Assembly (NCBI GenBank): GCA_036785705.1
Contig: JAWUZG010000159.1
Coordinates: forward strand, 5,456,001 to 5,520,000
DNA from: Acanthornis magna
Taxonomy: Eukaryota > Chordata > Aves > Passeriformes > Acanthizidae
Length of the DNA: 64,000 nucleotides
Direction: 5' to 3'
Shown: one piece after another, positions 44,201-56,100 of the stretch
Layout: each line of letters opens with the position of its first letter
Numbering within the stretch: position 1 is the first letter of the stretch
Notes under the pieces: generated by a model
What the model saw: only the letters and a program-made list of their open reading frames with translations
Told to the model about the DNA's origin: nothing
Databases searched by the model: none
Translations under genes and position numbers: made by a program

Positions 44201-47200
44201 CAGCTGAAGGAGAAATTAATTTCCCTAAAGGGTTTTTTAATGCGGCTCTTGCTGGCAAGCAGTTTTTGTATTACTTCATGCGTTTCTCCATCACCCTTCT
44301 CTCTGTACTTAAACTCTTGTCTCCTTATGTCAAGTACCTTTTATTTTCCAGAACTAAGAATATTTCAGAAATGCTACTGACGACTTTTTTTTGCCATAAG
44401 AAAGGCACTGTCCCTGCACCTTTGGAGCAGTGGTATCCCACTCTCCCAAGAAAAAGTGGTGTAAGTGCAATTTCCAAGCACACCTTTGTTCCCCAAAATA
44501 GAAATATGAGTCTTCCTGAAGGCTCAGAGACTTAATCTGTGCCATGCAGCTTTACAGAGAAAATTTTCTGACATCACTAAAACAAGTAGTTCTAAAAAAG
44601 TTGAAGATTGATCTCTAAAAAGAAATTAAAAAGTAATTTTAGGTTCTGCAGCAAGTCCTGGAATACTTGCGGAGGCTTTTACAGCTGTGTTGCTCACCAG
44701 ACAGCAGAATCTCAGCTTTCATTTCATTTTCGTGGCTTTCTAGACTGTTCATTGTTGGGATGGACTCAAGTCCTAAACACCCTGAAATTCAGAGGTGAGC
44801 GAGGAGAGGCTGAGGGTTTGCAGTGGTGCTGCTCCCGCAGTTTTCTTGGCTCAGTGGGGCCGTGGAGCCATCCCAGGGCCAAAGTGAGGGCTAAAAGCAG
44901 GGATGTGTTCAGGGATGTCTTCTGACTACTGATTTCCAGCAGTTTTAGTCCTGCTGTGGAGTTTTTCGGAGAGCTGAGCCGTTTCCCAGTTGGGTTTCAT
45001 GGTGTGTGTGAGGCAGGGTCGATGTTGGGGGCAGTGGTGCCTGTGGTCGGTCAGCCGTGGGCACAGGAGAGTGTCCAGGTCAGGCCCCACAGCCCTGGCA
45101 GAGGTGTTTAGTAACAGAAAGTAGGTTTTCTGTCCTCTCCTGCTCTCTCTGCACATCCCCTTTTAATGCACTTTGTGCTGCTTTGCTACTCTTGCATCCA
45201 CATGTTGCCCAGGGCATCCTTCCTGGCCCTCATCTGTACAAACAGATGGGTGGTGTGCGAGCCAGAGCTTTGATTCCAAACTCCTGGGCAGGATCAGGGT
45301 GAGTGGACACTCAGGGGTCAGGGATGTTTTGGGTGCCCATCAGCTGCCCTGGTGGGATGTCCCAGCCGAGCCTGGCGGTGCTGGGAAGCTGCAGCCACCC
45401 TCGCGGGAGCTGCCTGACATCACTGCCGGCATGGGGGGAGCAGATGGGATATTGCCATGGCACTGCCCACTGCCAAGTTAAATATAAACCAGCGAGCAGA
45501 AGGCAGCGGGGTACTTGCTGCTCAGGAAGTCTGCCACGGGGGCACGGCAAAGTAAACACAATTCTCGGAGTGCTTCCCGCTCCTGCCCACTGCTTCGGTG
45601 TCCTTCGGGATGAGGTGACGAGCTGGCAGCGCCTGTGGTGGCACTGGAGATCCTCCCTGGGCCCTTCGGTGTCAGTCACCTTTGGAGGTGAGGGTTGGTC
45701 CTGTGGTAGATGCAGTTCCTCTTGGATCTTTTGGCTGCTGGGGGAGTTTGACTGCCGACAAGAAATCCGTGTAAAATGGACCAGACTAAACAGTCCATGG
45801 GCTGTGTAAACAGTTGCGTGTTGGAATCTCGAGGTCTGGAATGAAACAGGGTTGTCCTGCTCGGGAAGGGCGATGGGGCTGCAGCTCAGCCGGCACATCC
45901 CTCAGCTGTGGCCACGGAAGGGGCTGGCATTGTGGCACTGCACCCCTGCCCCAAGGAGATGCTCCTGCCGAAAAACATGGAGAAGGGGGAAGACTCTGGG
46001 CAGTCACATTTCCATTTAAATCGCTGTTTTCCTTTTGCTGGCACCAGCACTGCCTTGAAGTTTGTGTGCAGAGCTGAGCTTCAAAACCCAGAACCTGATG
46101 GATTCTCTCCATACCTGATACCACGTGCAGTGCCACTGGAGAAAATATATACCAGCATTGGGGAAAATGAGAAAACAGGAGGGTGGGGGATGTAATGGGG
46201 TTTTTTTTTTGAGGTTTTAACATGGTGCTGGTGCTGTGTTTGGGGCAGGTGGAAAAATAGGTTTTCTCATAGCAAGAAGGTGTGTGATTTGCTCAGACTG
46301 AGGGCGACACTTAAAAGGAAAAAGGGGTTTTCTTTTTCCCTTGGCATTGTTTTTTCCTCTGGTGCTAAATACTTCTGCCTGTGCTTGGCTTACTAGTGCC
46401 AGAACTGGAGATTCACCTGCAAGGAGCTGGGAAGTTCCAAGTTATAATTACAAGCCTTCTGGCTGTTTTCCTCCAGCTCTGCCTGCCAGGGGGATGTTGC
46501 TATATGTGAATATTAGCAATATTTAAATATTGCAGTTCCTGAGGCAAAAATGTCTGGGGTGAACTGTGTGTGCTCAGAGTATCACCAGCAGATGGGAAGA
46601 ACCTTTGTTTGTTTGTTTGTTTTGATCATGAATTGTAAACTAGTCTCAGGGTTTGGGGGAAATCGTGGCTCCACTGTGCCTGGGGTTGTTGGCACTGAGG
46701 TTTGGATCTCAGGATCAGGGTGATGCTTGCAGTGTGAGGAAACCTCTGCACTCCAGTTCCTCAGTCTATTTAAGCCAAGAACCACTTACTCTTTGGGGAA
46801 AAAATACTCTGGAACCGTCCTGTTGCTACAGATTTTTTTTCCTTTTTTTTTTAGCCAAATCAAAATTAGGCTTAACATTTGGTTATTCACTTATTATCTT
46901 TATTTTCCCATGATGTCCATGGTTGCAAGCATCAGAATGTGGGTGTGAGGGGTTTTTTTTAGTTTGGTTTTTGTTGGTTTTTTTTTTTTTTAATCTTGTC
47001 ATTATTTCATGGAGCGTTTTTTTGATGTCTTGTGAATCACCCACGGCTCGTGGATCACAAATTGAAAAATACTCCTCTGGCATGTTTGAACTGGGGAAAG
47101 AACCGTGCTGGGGGTGTGGGGGCGGCAGGGGGGAAGTCTGCAAACGGCAGAGGGCTGTTTGCTGGTGCCATTCGCATCATTCATTCTGCACATGATCTAT

Positions 47201-47460
47201 TAAACGGAGACAGAGGTGCAAAGGGAGGGAAATTCTGATCAGGAGGGGTGTTTTCAGTGGTGATGTAGCACCACTTTCTCATGTATCCATGTGGTGCCCA
47301 GTGTACATGAGGGTTGGAGTTGGTGCAGGCAGGGCAGGGTGACAGTGTCTGTTGGTGACAGTGTCTTCTCTGGGTGACACCTGGCACGAGCTGTTTGCAG
47401 CAGGAGGTGACACCCCTGGCATCAGACTCACTGTGCCCTCTCTTCTCCTTTCCCATGCAG
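41287..47460 (+). other. PMEPA1: PMEPA1 intron 2
   Basis: This 6.2-kb intron has a GTAAGT donor and a CTCCTTTCCCATGCAG acceptor. Apart from the minisatellite at 42567-43010 it is unique sequence. AT-rich stretches (43150-43560, 46480-46540) and small homopolymer or TTTG runs (46606-46621) are seen. There is no coding exon, RNA gene or mobile element that I can recognise. Confidence 0.85.
42567..43010 (+). repeat. 16-bp minisatellite (GCCTGATCCCAGGGAT), about 28 copies
   Basis: The unit GCCTGATCCCAGGGAT recurs with variants (CACAGGGT, CACGGGAT, TACGGGGT) after GATCC. Each typical unit contains ATCCC and GGGAT as perfect 5-bp inverted arms separated by one base, so both strands can form small hairpins at regular spacing. 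It produces false frames rich in Gly, Ile, Arg, His and Pro on the minus strand. Confidence 0.93.
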
Positions 47461-47514
47461 GAGGGAAGCCTGTGGCCTTCGGAAAGCACCGTGTCGGGGA
47501 CCGGCATCACCGAG
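47461..47514 (+). CDS. PMEPA1: PMEPA1 coding exon 3 (residues 87-104)
   Basis: This small 54-base exon encodes EGSLWPSESTVSGTGITE, part of the proximal cytoplasmic tail. The human counterpart reads EGCLWPSESTVSGNGIPE, so identity is obvious; Cys to Ser and Asn to Thr are among the few differences. The exon is in phase 0 at both ends (GTGAGG donor at 47515), so skipping it would keep the frame. No catalytic or binding motif falls in it. It connects the juxtamembrane segment with the PPxY/SMAD-binding region in exon 4. Confidence 0.95.
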
Positions 47515-47535
47515 GTGAGGGCGCTGCCGGTGCCA

Positions 47536-47838
47536 CCGCCTGTCCCGCTGTCCTGGTGTCCCACTGTCCTGGTGTCCCACTGTCCTGGGGTCCCACTGCC
47601 CCGCTTGTCCTGGTATCCCACTGTCCAGCTGTCCCACTGTCCTGCTGTCCCACTGTCCAGCTGTCCCACTGTCCTGCAATCCCACTGTTCTGCTTGTCCC
47701 GCTGTCCCGCTGTCCCGCTATCTCCTTGTCCCGCTGTCCCGCTGTCCCCTACTGCCCCAATGTCCCCCTGTCCCGCTGTCCCGCTATCTCCTTGTCCCGC
47801 TGTCCCCTACTGCCCCAATGTCCCCCTGTCCCGCAGCC
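47536..47838 (+). repeat. Octamer repeat (GTCCCACT/GTCCCGCT) filling intron 3
   Basis: The 356-base intron 3 (47515-47870) is almost entirely an 8-bp repeat, GTCCCACT or GTCCCGCT, with an early 16-bp higher-order form (GTCCTGGTGTCCCACT) and later variants such as TATCTCCTTGTCCCGCT. The minus strand has GGG every 8 bases in many units, which suits G-quadruplex formation. Some units contain GTCCAG, which could act as cryptic 3' splice sites. The tract ends about 30 bases before the exon 4 acceptor. Confidence 0.92.
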
Positions 47839-47870
47839 CCTCACACCTCTGACCCTCGTCTCTCCCCCAG

Positions 47871-48443
47871 CAGCAGATCTACACCCCGCGGCCCAGCGAG
47901 CGCCTGGCAGTGCCGTCCTTCCTGCAGCGGGACCGCTTCAACCGCTTCCAGCCCACGTACCCGTACCTGCAGCACGAGATCGACCTGCCGCCCACCATCT
48001 CGCTGTCGGACGGTGAGGAGCCCCCGCCCTACCAGGGACCCTGCACGCTGCAGCTGCGCGACCCCGAGCAGCAGATGGAGCTCAACAGGGAGTCGGTGCG
48101 GGCACCCCCAAACAGAACCATCTTCGACAGTGACTTGATAGATAACTCCGTGTTCGGGGGGCCGTGCCCCCCCAGCAGTAACTCTGGCATCAGCGCCACG
48201 TGCTATGGCAGCAGCGGCAGGATGGAGGGGCCACCGCCCACCTACAGCGAGGTGATCGGCCACTACCCCGGCTCCACCTTCTACCAGCACCAGCAGAACA
48301 GCAACGGGATGCCCCCCATCTTGGAGGGCAGCAGACTCCATCCCTCACAGATCAATGGCCTTGAGAGCACAACGACGACGACGACGACGACGACGACGGC
48401 GTGGAACAAAGAGAAAGAGAAACAAAAAGGGCACCCCTTTTAA
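47871..48443 (+). CDS. PMEPA1: PMEPA1 coding exon 4 (cytoplasmic tail with PPxY and SMAD-interaction motifs)
   Basis: The exon encodes residues 105-294 and the TAA stop (48441-48443). It carries the working motifs of the protein: PPPY at 155-158 and PPTY at 226-229, which bind WW domains of NEDD4-family E3 ligases, and PPNR at 183-186, the SMAD-interaction motif through which PMEPA1 competes with SARA for SMAD2/3. The block [33 protein letters not shown] and the end KQKGHPF match the mammalian protein closely. The tail differs in one place: an ACG repeat gives ten Thr (271-280) just before AWNKEKEKQ. The full product of 294 residues compares with 287 in human. The acceptor is CCCCCAG followed by CAGCAG, a triple NAG, so proteins one or two Gln shorter are possible. 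Confidence 0.96.
   Translation, partial: QQIYTPRPSERLAVPSFLQRDRFNRFQPTYPYLQHEIDLPPTISLSDGEEPPPYQGPCTLQLRDPEQQMELNRESVRAPPNRTIFDSDLIDNSVFGGPCPPSSNSGISATCYGSSGRMEGPPPTYSEVIGHYPGSTFYQHQQNSNGMPPILEGSRLHPSQINGLESTTTTTTTTTTAWNKEKEKQKGHPF
48369..48398 (+). repeat. PMEPA1: In-frame ACA(ACG)9 microsatellite encoding ten threonines
   Basis: One ACA and nine ACG codons sit near the C-terminus of PMEPA1, between LES and AWNKEK. The mammalian protein has only a few residues (AAI) at this point. The repeat is nearly pure at the DNA level, suggesting recent slippage. It should be length-variable without breaking the frame. Confidence 0.93.
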
Positions 48444-48690
48444 AAAAAAAAAGAAAAAAATTGAAAAAAAAAATTTAAAAAAGAGAAAAAAGAGGAAAAA
48501 GCAAGAAAGTAAATGAAACACACTCTGCACTTCTTGTTAAAAGAAAAAGGAGAGGGAGAGAGTTGAGGAAGATGAGCAAAGAAAAAAAAAAGCCCTTCCC
48601 CATCTCTCCGTGTATAAATATTTACTTGTTATGTCTGGTCTGAATGCACAAGCCTACCAAGCTTGCAAAAACATTTCTTTATTGAGCTGT

Positions 48691-48698
48691 GTCTAGAC
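48691..48698. promoter_or_regulatory. Perfect SMAD palindrome GTCTAGAC in the 3'UTR
   Basis: This is the fifth GTCTAGAC in the window, about 250 bases after the stop codon. As DNA it could bind SMAD3/4; as RNA it may simply be conserved for another reason. Motif evidence only. Confidence 0.35.
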
Positions 48699-49461
48699 GT
48701 TTAAAAAGGAAAAAAAAATCAACTGTAGTCTTTTTTCTTTTTTGTTCCTAGTTGGGCTGTGTGTGAATGCTTTTTTTTTTTTTGTTTGATTATTTCACTT
48801 ATCTTTAAAAACAAAATATTTGCACAAAAACCATTTTGTTTAAAGATCTGCAATATAAATATATAAATATATATTAAAAATAAGAGAAAGTGTATGTGTA
48901 AGGAGCAGGAGTATTTTTGTATTAGAAGAGGCCTATTCAAAAAAAAAAAAAGTTGTTTTCTGAACTAGAAGAAAAATGGCAATTTTTTGAGTGCCAACTC
49001 AAAAAGCGTGTATTACATTGTAAAAAAACAAAAAACAAAAAAAAAATCAAAAGCAGGGGTTTAGAGTTATTTATATAAATGTTGAAATTTTGCACTATTT
49101 TTTAATATAAATATGTCAGTGCTTGTGTTGGTCAAAGCCTCTATCATGTCTACCATGAACCTGTTAAGGGATCTATTTGGAAGTGAAGAACAAAGTAGCT
49201 GGAAGGGGAGGAGATCGCTGGAGCGGAGATGCCAGCCCTGGGAGGAGCGGTGAGCGAGACTGCAGCTTATGCAAATCCTTAATTTCCAGAGTCCCTGCGC
49301 GTGGCCGCCGACAGCCACAGCTTTATACATTCCCTACAAAGCAAGAGGAGTTGGTGTGTGTCTGTTTGTCATCCGGTAGGATTATTGGAGTAACAAGGTA
49401 AAAAGAAAACTCCCTGCTTCCCACAGTCAGGAATGACTGAAGCAGGCAAAAATTACTTGAT

Positions 49462-49504
49462 TTTTTTTTTTTTTAATTTTTTTCTTTTTTTTTTTTTTTT
49501 TTTT
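49462..49504 (+). repeat. Long T-rich tract in the 3'UTR
   Basis: Two long T runs are separated by AA and a single C. Such U-rich sequence can bind ELAV/Hu or TIA proteins, and in RNA could pair with the A-rich stretch just after the stop codon, but no function is shown. Exact length is uncertain, as for any homopolymer. Confidence 0.8.
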
Positions 49505-52500
49505 GGACAACCTCTAACTTTTTGGAGGGGAGGGTGGCGGGGGTTGAGAATAAACTTCTGTGTCTGAAGGAACAAAAGTGTTTTTTGGTTTATTTCTTTC
49601 CATGTTCAACCGAAGGGCCCTGCTGGAGCCAAAGCGGTGGTGGTGGAAGTCAATGTGATGAACTGGTAACGCACCCACTGGCTGCCCTTCCGCTGGGTTC
49701 CAATGTCTCCTTGAAAGACGAGGTGGAAGGTGTGGTGGTGGTGGTGAACATCATTTTCATTTTGTTCCAACCTCCCAAACCTCAATTTGGGATAACCGTG
49801 TCCCGCGGCTCCGCCGTCCCTGCTTGTCGCGATTTTTTCCGTTTGCTATCCAGCTAAAGAGGCACCGGGTGCAGTAGATGGAAACGAATCTGCTCCTGTG
49901 TTGTATAAATTAAAGGCTACAAAAATAATGCTTAAGGCTTTAGAAGCAACCCCCCCTTACCTCTTCTGGAATGTCCTCCCCCAGATCCCGCTGCCCTCCC
50001 GCCGCCGGGCGTTGCGCGCGGTTAATTTATCTCGGTTTTGGAAGCGTTTTGTCTTGCTCTGCTCTTGTTTACATTTCCTGTCACCTCGGTGTTTGGTAGG
50101 GGCCTCGCCCTCGCGGTGAATTCGCAGGTGACCGAGTGAGTGAGTGGGAAAGCTGAGAGAGTGAGGGGGAGAAGGCGAAAGGGAAAAATCCCCTCGCGGG
50201 TCCTGTCTCTCCGAGCGCGAGGTGGGGTCGGTAGGGAACCACAGAGAGCGAGGATTTTACAAGGGGGTGTGATTTGATTTCCTGCAGGATGCTATCTAGT
50301 AGAGTGACATAAATGAAAGATATAAAGGCAATAACTATTGTTTTTAAGCAACTTTTTTATTACTTGAAAAAGAGAAAAAACCTAACCATGAGAACGGTTT
50401 TGAAGTTCTGACCATTTGAACAATATTTATATATATTTTAAAGATGATGAATAGCTGAACTTGAAGTTTGATCATTATTTTTTTGCTTTTTTTTTATTTC
50501 TGCCTAGAAATAGTCCTGTACCTTCTCAATACTTCAAACTGCTTTTCCACAGCTCTTGAAATCTTCATAGTTTTACAGTCATGTAACCTAAATTTTGATG
50601 ACCTAAAAAAAAAAAGAAAAAAAAGAAAAAGCCACAAAAAAAAAAAGTAATGCAAAGAAATAAATCTAGTTTGTCATGAAAGGTACAAAACAGATGAATT
50701 TGTACGAGTTTTTAAAATGTATCTTTCCTTTATGTAACATGTCTATTTAGTGCCTTATTAAAGAAACAGTAACCCTCCCTTATTAGAGAGGGGGACACAA
50801 AATCATCATTAGCGTTACAAGGAACCAGTGTCTGGTCTCTTGCTCCTTCGGACCTTGCATTCACTTTTCCAGTCCCTTTTTCCCGGAGCAGCTCCCTGTG
50901 CCTGGCCACGCCGGCTGCTCCCTTGGCCGCTGCTCTGCTCCGACTGTTCTTAGGGAACTTGAACACGTTTTATGCACATTATCCTACCCGGGGAGGTAGG
51001 AATCTGTGGTGGATATTGTAAATGAGATACCAACCAAAAGAGAAAGCGAAATATAATATCTACTGCCCTCTTGAGCCAAAATGCGTGAATAGTGTTGTTG
51101 GGGTTGGGTGTTTGTTTTTTTTGTTTTGTTTTTCGGGGAGGGAGGGGGGGTTGTTCAGTGATCTGAACTAGTTTGTTTGCTATTAAAAAAAAAAAATACG
51201 GTTACCTCAGCAGATTTTGGGTGGAATATGCATCACATGTTTAAAACTGAGCAGTGAGTAAAGAGGTGGTGTGGGGACCAGAGGTTGTTAAGGAACGAGA
51301 CTGTCTTGTCACAGGGTGTCACCTGGCCACCAAACCCCATGGAAAAGTCAGGGAAGTGGGCAGGGGCTGGACAGGCACAGAGGGGTAGTGGGAGAGGGTC
51401 TGAAGATGCAGTGCAATTGAACCCAACTCTCATGCTTGAAAGTCCTCAAAATTTCAACCGAACTCTTTTTCTTTTCCCCCTATTTTTTTTCTCCCTCCCC
51501 AATCCTCTCTCAGTGTGAGATTTTATTTGTCTGGCATCACCCCAAGCTCTGCAGTTTGAATGATCAGTTTGTTGAGTTCCTGGGTCCAGTTTCATTTACC
51601 TCTTTCTCTAGTTTGGGGAACTTAATGAGTGTGAAACGGGGTGGCTCATCAACACCAAATTTCTGTTGCAAACGATGCCTTTCAGCCCATCCATGCACAA
51701 TCCCCAAGCTGCCACCTTTCCCCAGGCTGGTGCAGCCCCAGTGGGGAGAGCCCCAGGTCTCGGGCAGTGGGTGCAGCTGCTCCACAGAGCTCAGTTGTTA
51801 TTTTTTGTCTTTCTTTGTCTCTTTGCAGTCCTGAGAACTGTGTATTTCAAGTGCAGATACCAGATCTGGGGCCCAGATCAACTCCAAGTTCTGAATGGCT
51901 GTTTAGAAATAATGGTCTGGTTTTTTTTAATTGTTATTATTATTGTTGTTGTTATTGTTATTATTACTACTATTTAATGTTACTTTTTGCCTCGGGGTCC
52001 ATTTCTTCCCAATTCCCACATCCCGAATTGCCTCCAAGGCAGGGAATTTGCTTTGCACACCCTTGCTGATGCCCCATTCCCTCTGGCCTTGGTGCAGCTC
52101 AGTGGAGAGTGGTGCTAGAGTGTCCTGCAGCTCCCAGCAGAGAGATTCAGGCCCCTTAAAAGTGATTTATTTTTAAATAAATACAGAAGAATCAAGGCAT
52201 TGCTAATGCTTAGCAACCTCATGTCCTAGCCTGCCTTTTTGCTCGGAGTTTTAAGTGGCGTTAGCTTTAAAAGGGGTTGTTCATCTTACAGAGTTTCTTA
52301 GCTTACAGTACAGCAAAGAGCATCCCTAAAGTGCCCCCAAACCTCACTGGCCTGGAGTGGGAACGTGGCTCTGTCGATCCTGGTGGGGAGGAAGGATGGG
52401 TTTCATTTGGGGCTGACACGTTTGAGTAAAACTCGTGCTCCCTTCACAACCCTCGGTTCCACCGGTTCGAAGATTCAGCTTTACTAATCCAGTGTGTTGT

Positions 52501-53158
52501 TTCCATAAGTGTTACAAAATTCATTCTGTCTTAAGTGGGGGTCTGAGGTAATCCAATTGCTTTCTGGAGAATCACCCTTTTGTATGTGTATTGAATTAAA
52601 AAATTGCACTAACTGCTATATTAAAAAATAAAGAAATGAAAGCCCAATGTTTTTTCTAAGGATTGGGAAAAGACTGAATCATGTGTAGCATTAACAGTGC
52701 TAGGCCAGAACAGAATGAATTTTAATCTCTTCTGTCTTTGTACCACTCAGAGATTTTCTGTGTGCAACACAAAGCTACAAAAAAACAAAAAGAAGTTTTC
52801 CAGAAACTGCGCTTCAGATTTTTGCTGTACTATAGAAGCTCATGAAGGACAACATTAAAGTCCTAATTTGCCTGCCTTATAGACACATTTCATTGTATTA
52901 ATATTTTCTTAAACTTCCAGTTGCATTGTGTTGGCTTTGGAGTTTGTTATAGGCAGTCCTGTATCCTGAGTTCTGTTCAATTTAAACTTATGTAAACTAT
53001 TGACAGCACATGCAATGCAGTACTTATCTATATTTTGCTGTTTTAGTATGAATATGTACTCTGATGCCAATTTACAAAAATCTGTTGTAAACGCTTCTTG
53101 TGTACCAGTAACCGATAGTGGCAATTATATGTCATTCTAAAAGCTGCAATACTTATAC

Positions 53159-53164
53159 AATAAA
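53159..53164 (+). terminator. PMEPA1: Likely distal polyadenylation signal of PMEPA1 (AATAAA)
   Basis: AATAAA lies at the end of the AT-rich 3'UTR in the context CTTATACAATAAATTTTACAA. The T-rich and GT-containing sequence downstream (TTTTGCTTTGTTACC, about 53196-53210) could be the downstream element, giving cleavage near 53180. I recall the mammalian transcript ending in very similar sequence, which supports this site over the earlier hexamers. Confidence 0.7.
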
Positions 53165-53185
53165 TTTTACAATACTTTGGAAAAT

Positions 53186-56100
53186 TTGCCTTCACCTTTT
53201 GCTTTGTTACCCAAAAAAAAAAAAAAAAGAATCAGGGTTTGTCAACACAATGTAATTTAAATTTTCCTATTTTCTTCTCGAATGTTGGAAAATGAATCTG
53301 CTCAGTTTTGGATATTTGTGTGGGTTTCCCCTTTCCTTGTTCTGAACCACGGCCCCAGCTCTGTATCGCCACCCGTGTTGTCCCCGTGGAGCTGTAGCTG
53401 GTTCCTGGTGTATTTGCATGCTCCGTGTGTGTGTGTGAGCGTACAGCTGTTTCCTCTCGAGTAGATCAGGTGGCACAGCTCTAATCCCAGAAGAAGCATT
53501 CCTGGTTTGCACCATTCTGCCCAACCCTCGCGGTCCTGCCTTTCAGCCGAGAACGTCACTGATGGTCAGAAGGTCTTAACTTGAATAACGTCAATCAACA
53601 AGAACTGCGTAGATTGACTCAAATCCTAAGCACAGAGAATTTGTGTGACTTTTTTTTTTTCCTTTCTGAGACTGTGGTCAAATTGCAGTGATCACATTAA
53701 AGTGATTGAAAACTTGACTGTCTGCAGGGGGTTTTCTTTTGTGTGTCTGAAGGATGGATGTCCCGTAGATTCTCCCAGACCTTGGGTTCCCTCGTGGGGC
53801 TAAGGGATGTGTAGTGATTAATCCCTGGGTTCTCTGCCCAAGCACTTGACCTCCCCAGCCCTTCTCAGGCTGCTCACAAACCTCTGTTTCAGGTGGCAGC
53901 ACTGCTGAAAGTGTCCCCTGGCTTTGGTTTGGGCAGAGGAGCTCCTGTGGGCTTCAGCAGGAGCTGGGATGATCTGCCTGACCAGGTGTCTGTGACAGCG
54001 CTGGGCTGATGGTCAGCTGGGAGAGCATCTCTGGGAAGGAAGGAAGGAAGGAAAGCAGCTTAATTGCAGCCCAGGGAGGAGAACCCCAAATCCACCCCTG
54101 CGGCTCTGGTTCTGTGCCACTCTCCTCCTGGCTGGGGATTGTTTTGTGGGATTGTTTTGTGGGATTGTTCTGTGGGATTCCCGGTGCCCTCTGGGCAGTG
54201 CTGCTGGACAGACAGCCCAGGGTGGCACAGGGCTGGAAAGCAGTGGCCTTGGTTGGAGCAATTTCCCCGTGGTAGGAAGTCAGATGCTTTTAGGGCCGTG
54301 CCAATGCTGTGACCCCAGCGCTGGCTCGAGCGGCTCCAGTCCCTCTTTCCCATCTCATGCCCAAAGAAACGCCAAAACACAAAATTTCTGAGAGCAGGCA
54401 GTGCCCCTGCCCCAACCTCAGGCTCACAAACACCCAAGTGGAATGCACCCACCTTGCCCCGGGCATGGTGAGGCAGGACAAGGGCAGGGTTTGGTTTGAA
54501 TCACTGTTTCGAAATTACATTTTCAGAATCACAGCTGAAACCAACATCTTCCCACAGAAAATGAGAGCTCAGCTGAAACCACATTTTCCAAAGGGTTTTT
54601 TTTTAATGACAAAAAAAAGAAATCAAGTTCAACCAGTGCAGTGCGTGGGAATGGGCAGAGGTAGCTGTTACTAAGCTACCTTTCCATGTCTGTTGAGGAG
54701 ATCTGGGGATACTGCAGCACCGCTGACTGGCAAAAGATTATTTCTAAATTTCTGGGTTTTTGTTGGGTGTTTTTTTCAGCTCAATGGAAGAAAAGATTTC
54801 GTGACTTTTTTAAACCACAGGTAGCAAAGCCTTTGATTTTAAGCAGATACCTGTGCTGCAAATGGAATGGGAGTTAAGAAATCAGGTTCAGATTTTCCCT
54901 GTGTTTCCAGCACCTAAGCCCTTTTTGCAGCTCTTGTGCTCCATGGTGCACTCACTGGAAGGTGCAAATTCCAACTGCAGAGAATATAAACTTCATAGAA
55001 GCATCTTTTTTTCTTTTTTTTTTTTTTGTCTCCATATTTTATCTGCTCATCCTAACCCAACTGTTCCCCTCTGCTGCTGCCTGTGCCATCCTCAGGAGTG
55101 CTGTCCCTCCTGCCCCTGCTCTCCCGGCAGATGATCCATTCCTCACGCTCATGCCTGTGTTTAATTTGGTTTGTGCCTGGAGGGCACGAAGCAAAACTCC
55201 TCTGGGGCTTGTTCAGTTCCAGTCCTGGTGCTCAGGGATGGCCCCAGCAGAGATTCCCTCCCAGCAAAGACAGGAATGGCTTTGAGGTGTGGAATGTGTG
55301 AAACCTGGAGTCAGTCTCGAGCTTTTTAACCTGCTCAAGCTGCATTTCCCTCGGGTTGATTTATTGGAGGTTTTTTCTCCATGCTGTGCAGGCAGAACCT
55401 TGTCTCACCACCAAGGGAAGGAAAGCCTTGACCAGGGATAGAAACCCTGAGCAAAGTGGCTGGAAAGAGATTCTCCCTCACGGCGAGAGCCACGGTGATG
55501 GTTTCACTGAGATTTGTTAAGAAAGCAATGTGCTCTCACAGGAATCCTGCTGTTGACTCTCCCAACTGTAATGGGAATTTACTCCAAACACTTGCTGGAG
55601 TAAAGTGTTTTTTTCTTTTTTTTTTAATAAAAAAAAGTGTGTAGAAATTCGCACTGCTTTGGCATAAAACAGAAATGTGTAACAGTAGCAAAAGCGAAAG
55701 ACTGGACAGGAGAGAAGAGGAAATAACTCCTGCCTTGTGCTTCTAGACATGCTCAGGCTGGAAAAGCACTGCCCAAGGGTCCCTTCGTTTTAGGTCTGAT
55801 GGGGTCAGAACTGACTCCCCCTTCCTCTTTCCCCTGCTCAGGAGCCCTGCAGAGCTCACCCTCTCCTTGAACACCAGGCAGGAAGACTCAGGGGCTTTGC
55901 TCTGGGAGCAGGAATGAGCAGGAGTGGGCAGCTGGTCCAGGTGGGGGCTGTGTCCCAGCTGGGCACAATCTTGCCACGGCCCAGGAGGCAAATTTAAGCA
56001 GCTCTAGGGAGGGTGGGGTTTCGCTCTGAGGGTTTCTCTGCTCTTCTGCCAAGCTGGACCTGTAGGAGGTTTTGCAGAGGGTCTTTCCTGACCAGGTTTC

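Larger units (their letters stand above)
48444..53185 (+). other. PMEPA1: PMEPA1 3' untranslated region
   Basis: The region starts with a very A-rich stretch (48444-48500), then holds AT-rich, complex sequence with several AU-rich words and no interrupting gene. Mammalian PMEPA1 has a multi-kilobase 3'UTR, so about 4.7 kb is reasonable. Earlier AATAAA hexamers at 49549-49554, 50659-50664, 52176-52181 and 52627-52632 could give shorter forms. The terminal 300 bases are AT-rich and look like a conserved mRNA end. A GTCTAGAC palindrome lies at 48691-48698. The exact end is inferred from the last AATAAA. Confidence 0.75.

Noticed and set aside
47374..48138. A 254-codon frame overlapping exons 3 and 4 in another phase
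   Set aside because: It crosses the repeat-filled intron and is out of frame with the conserved PMEPA1 exons.
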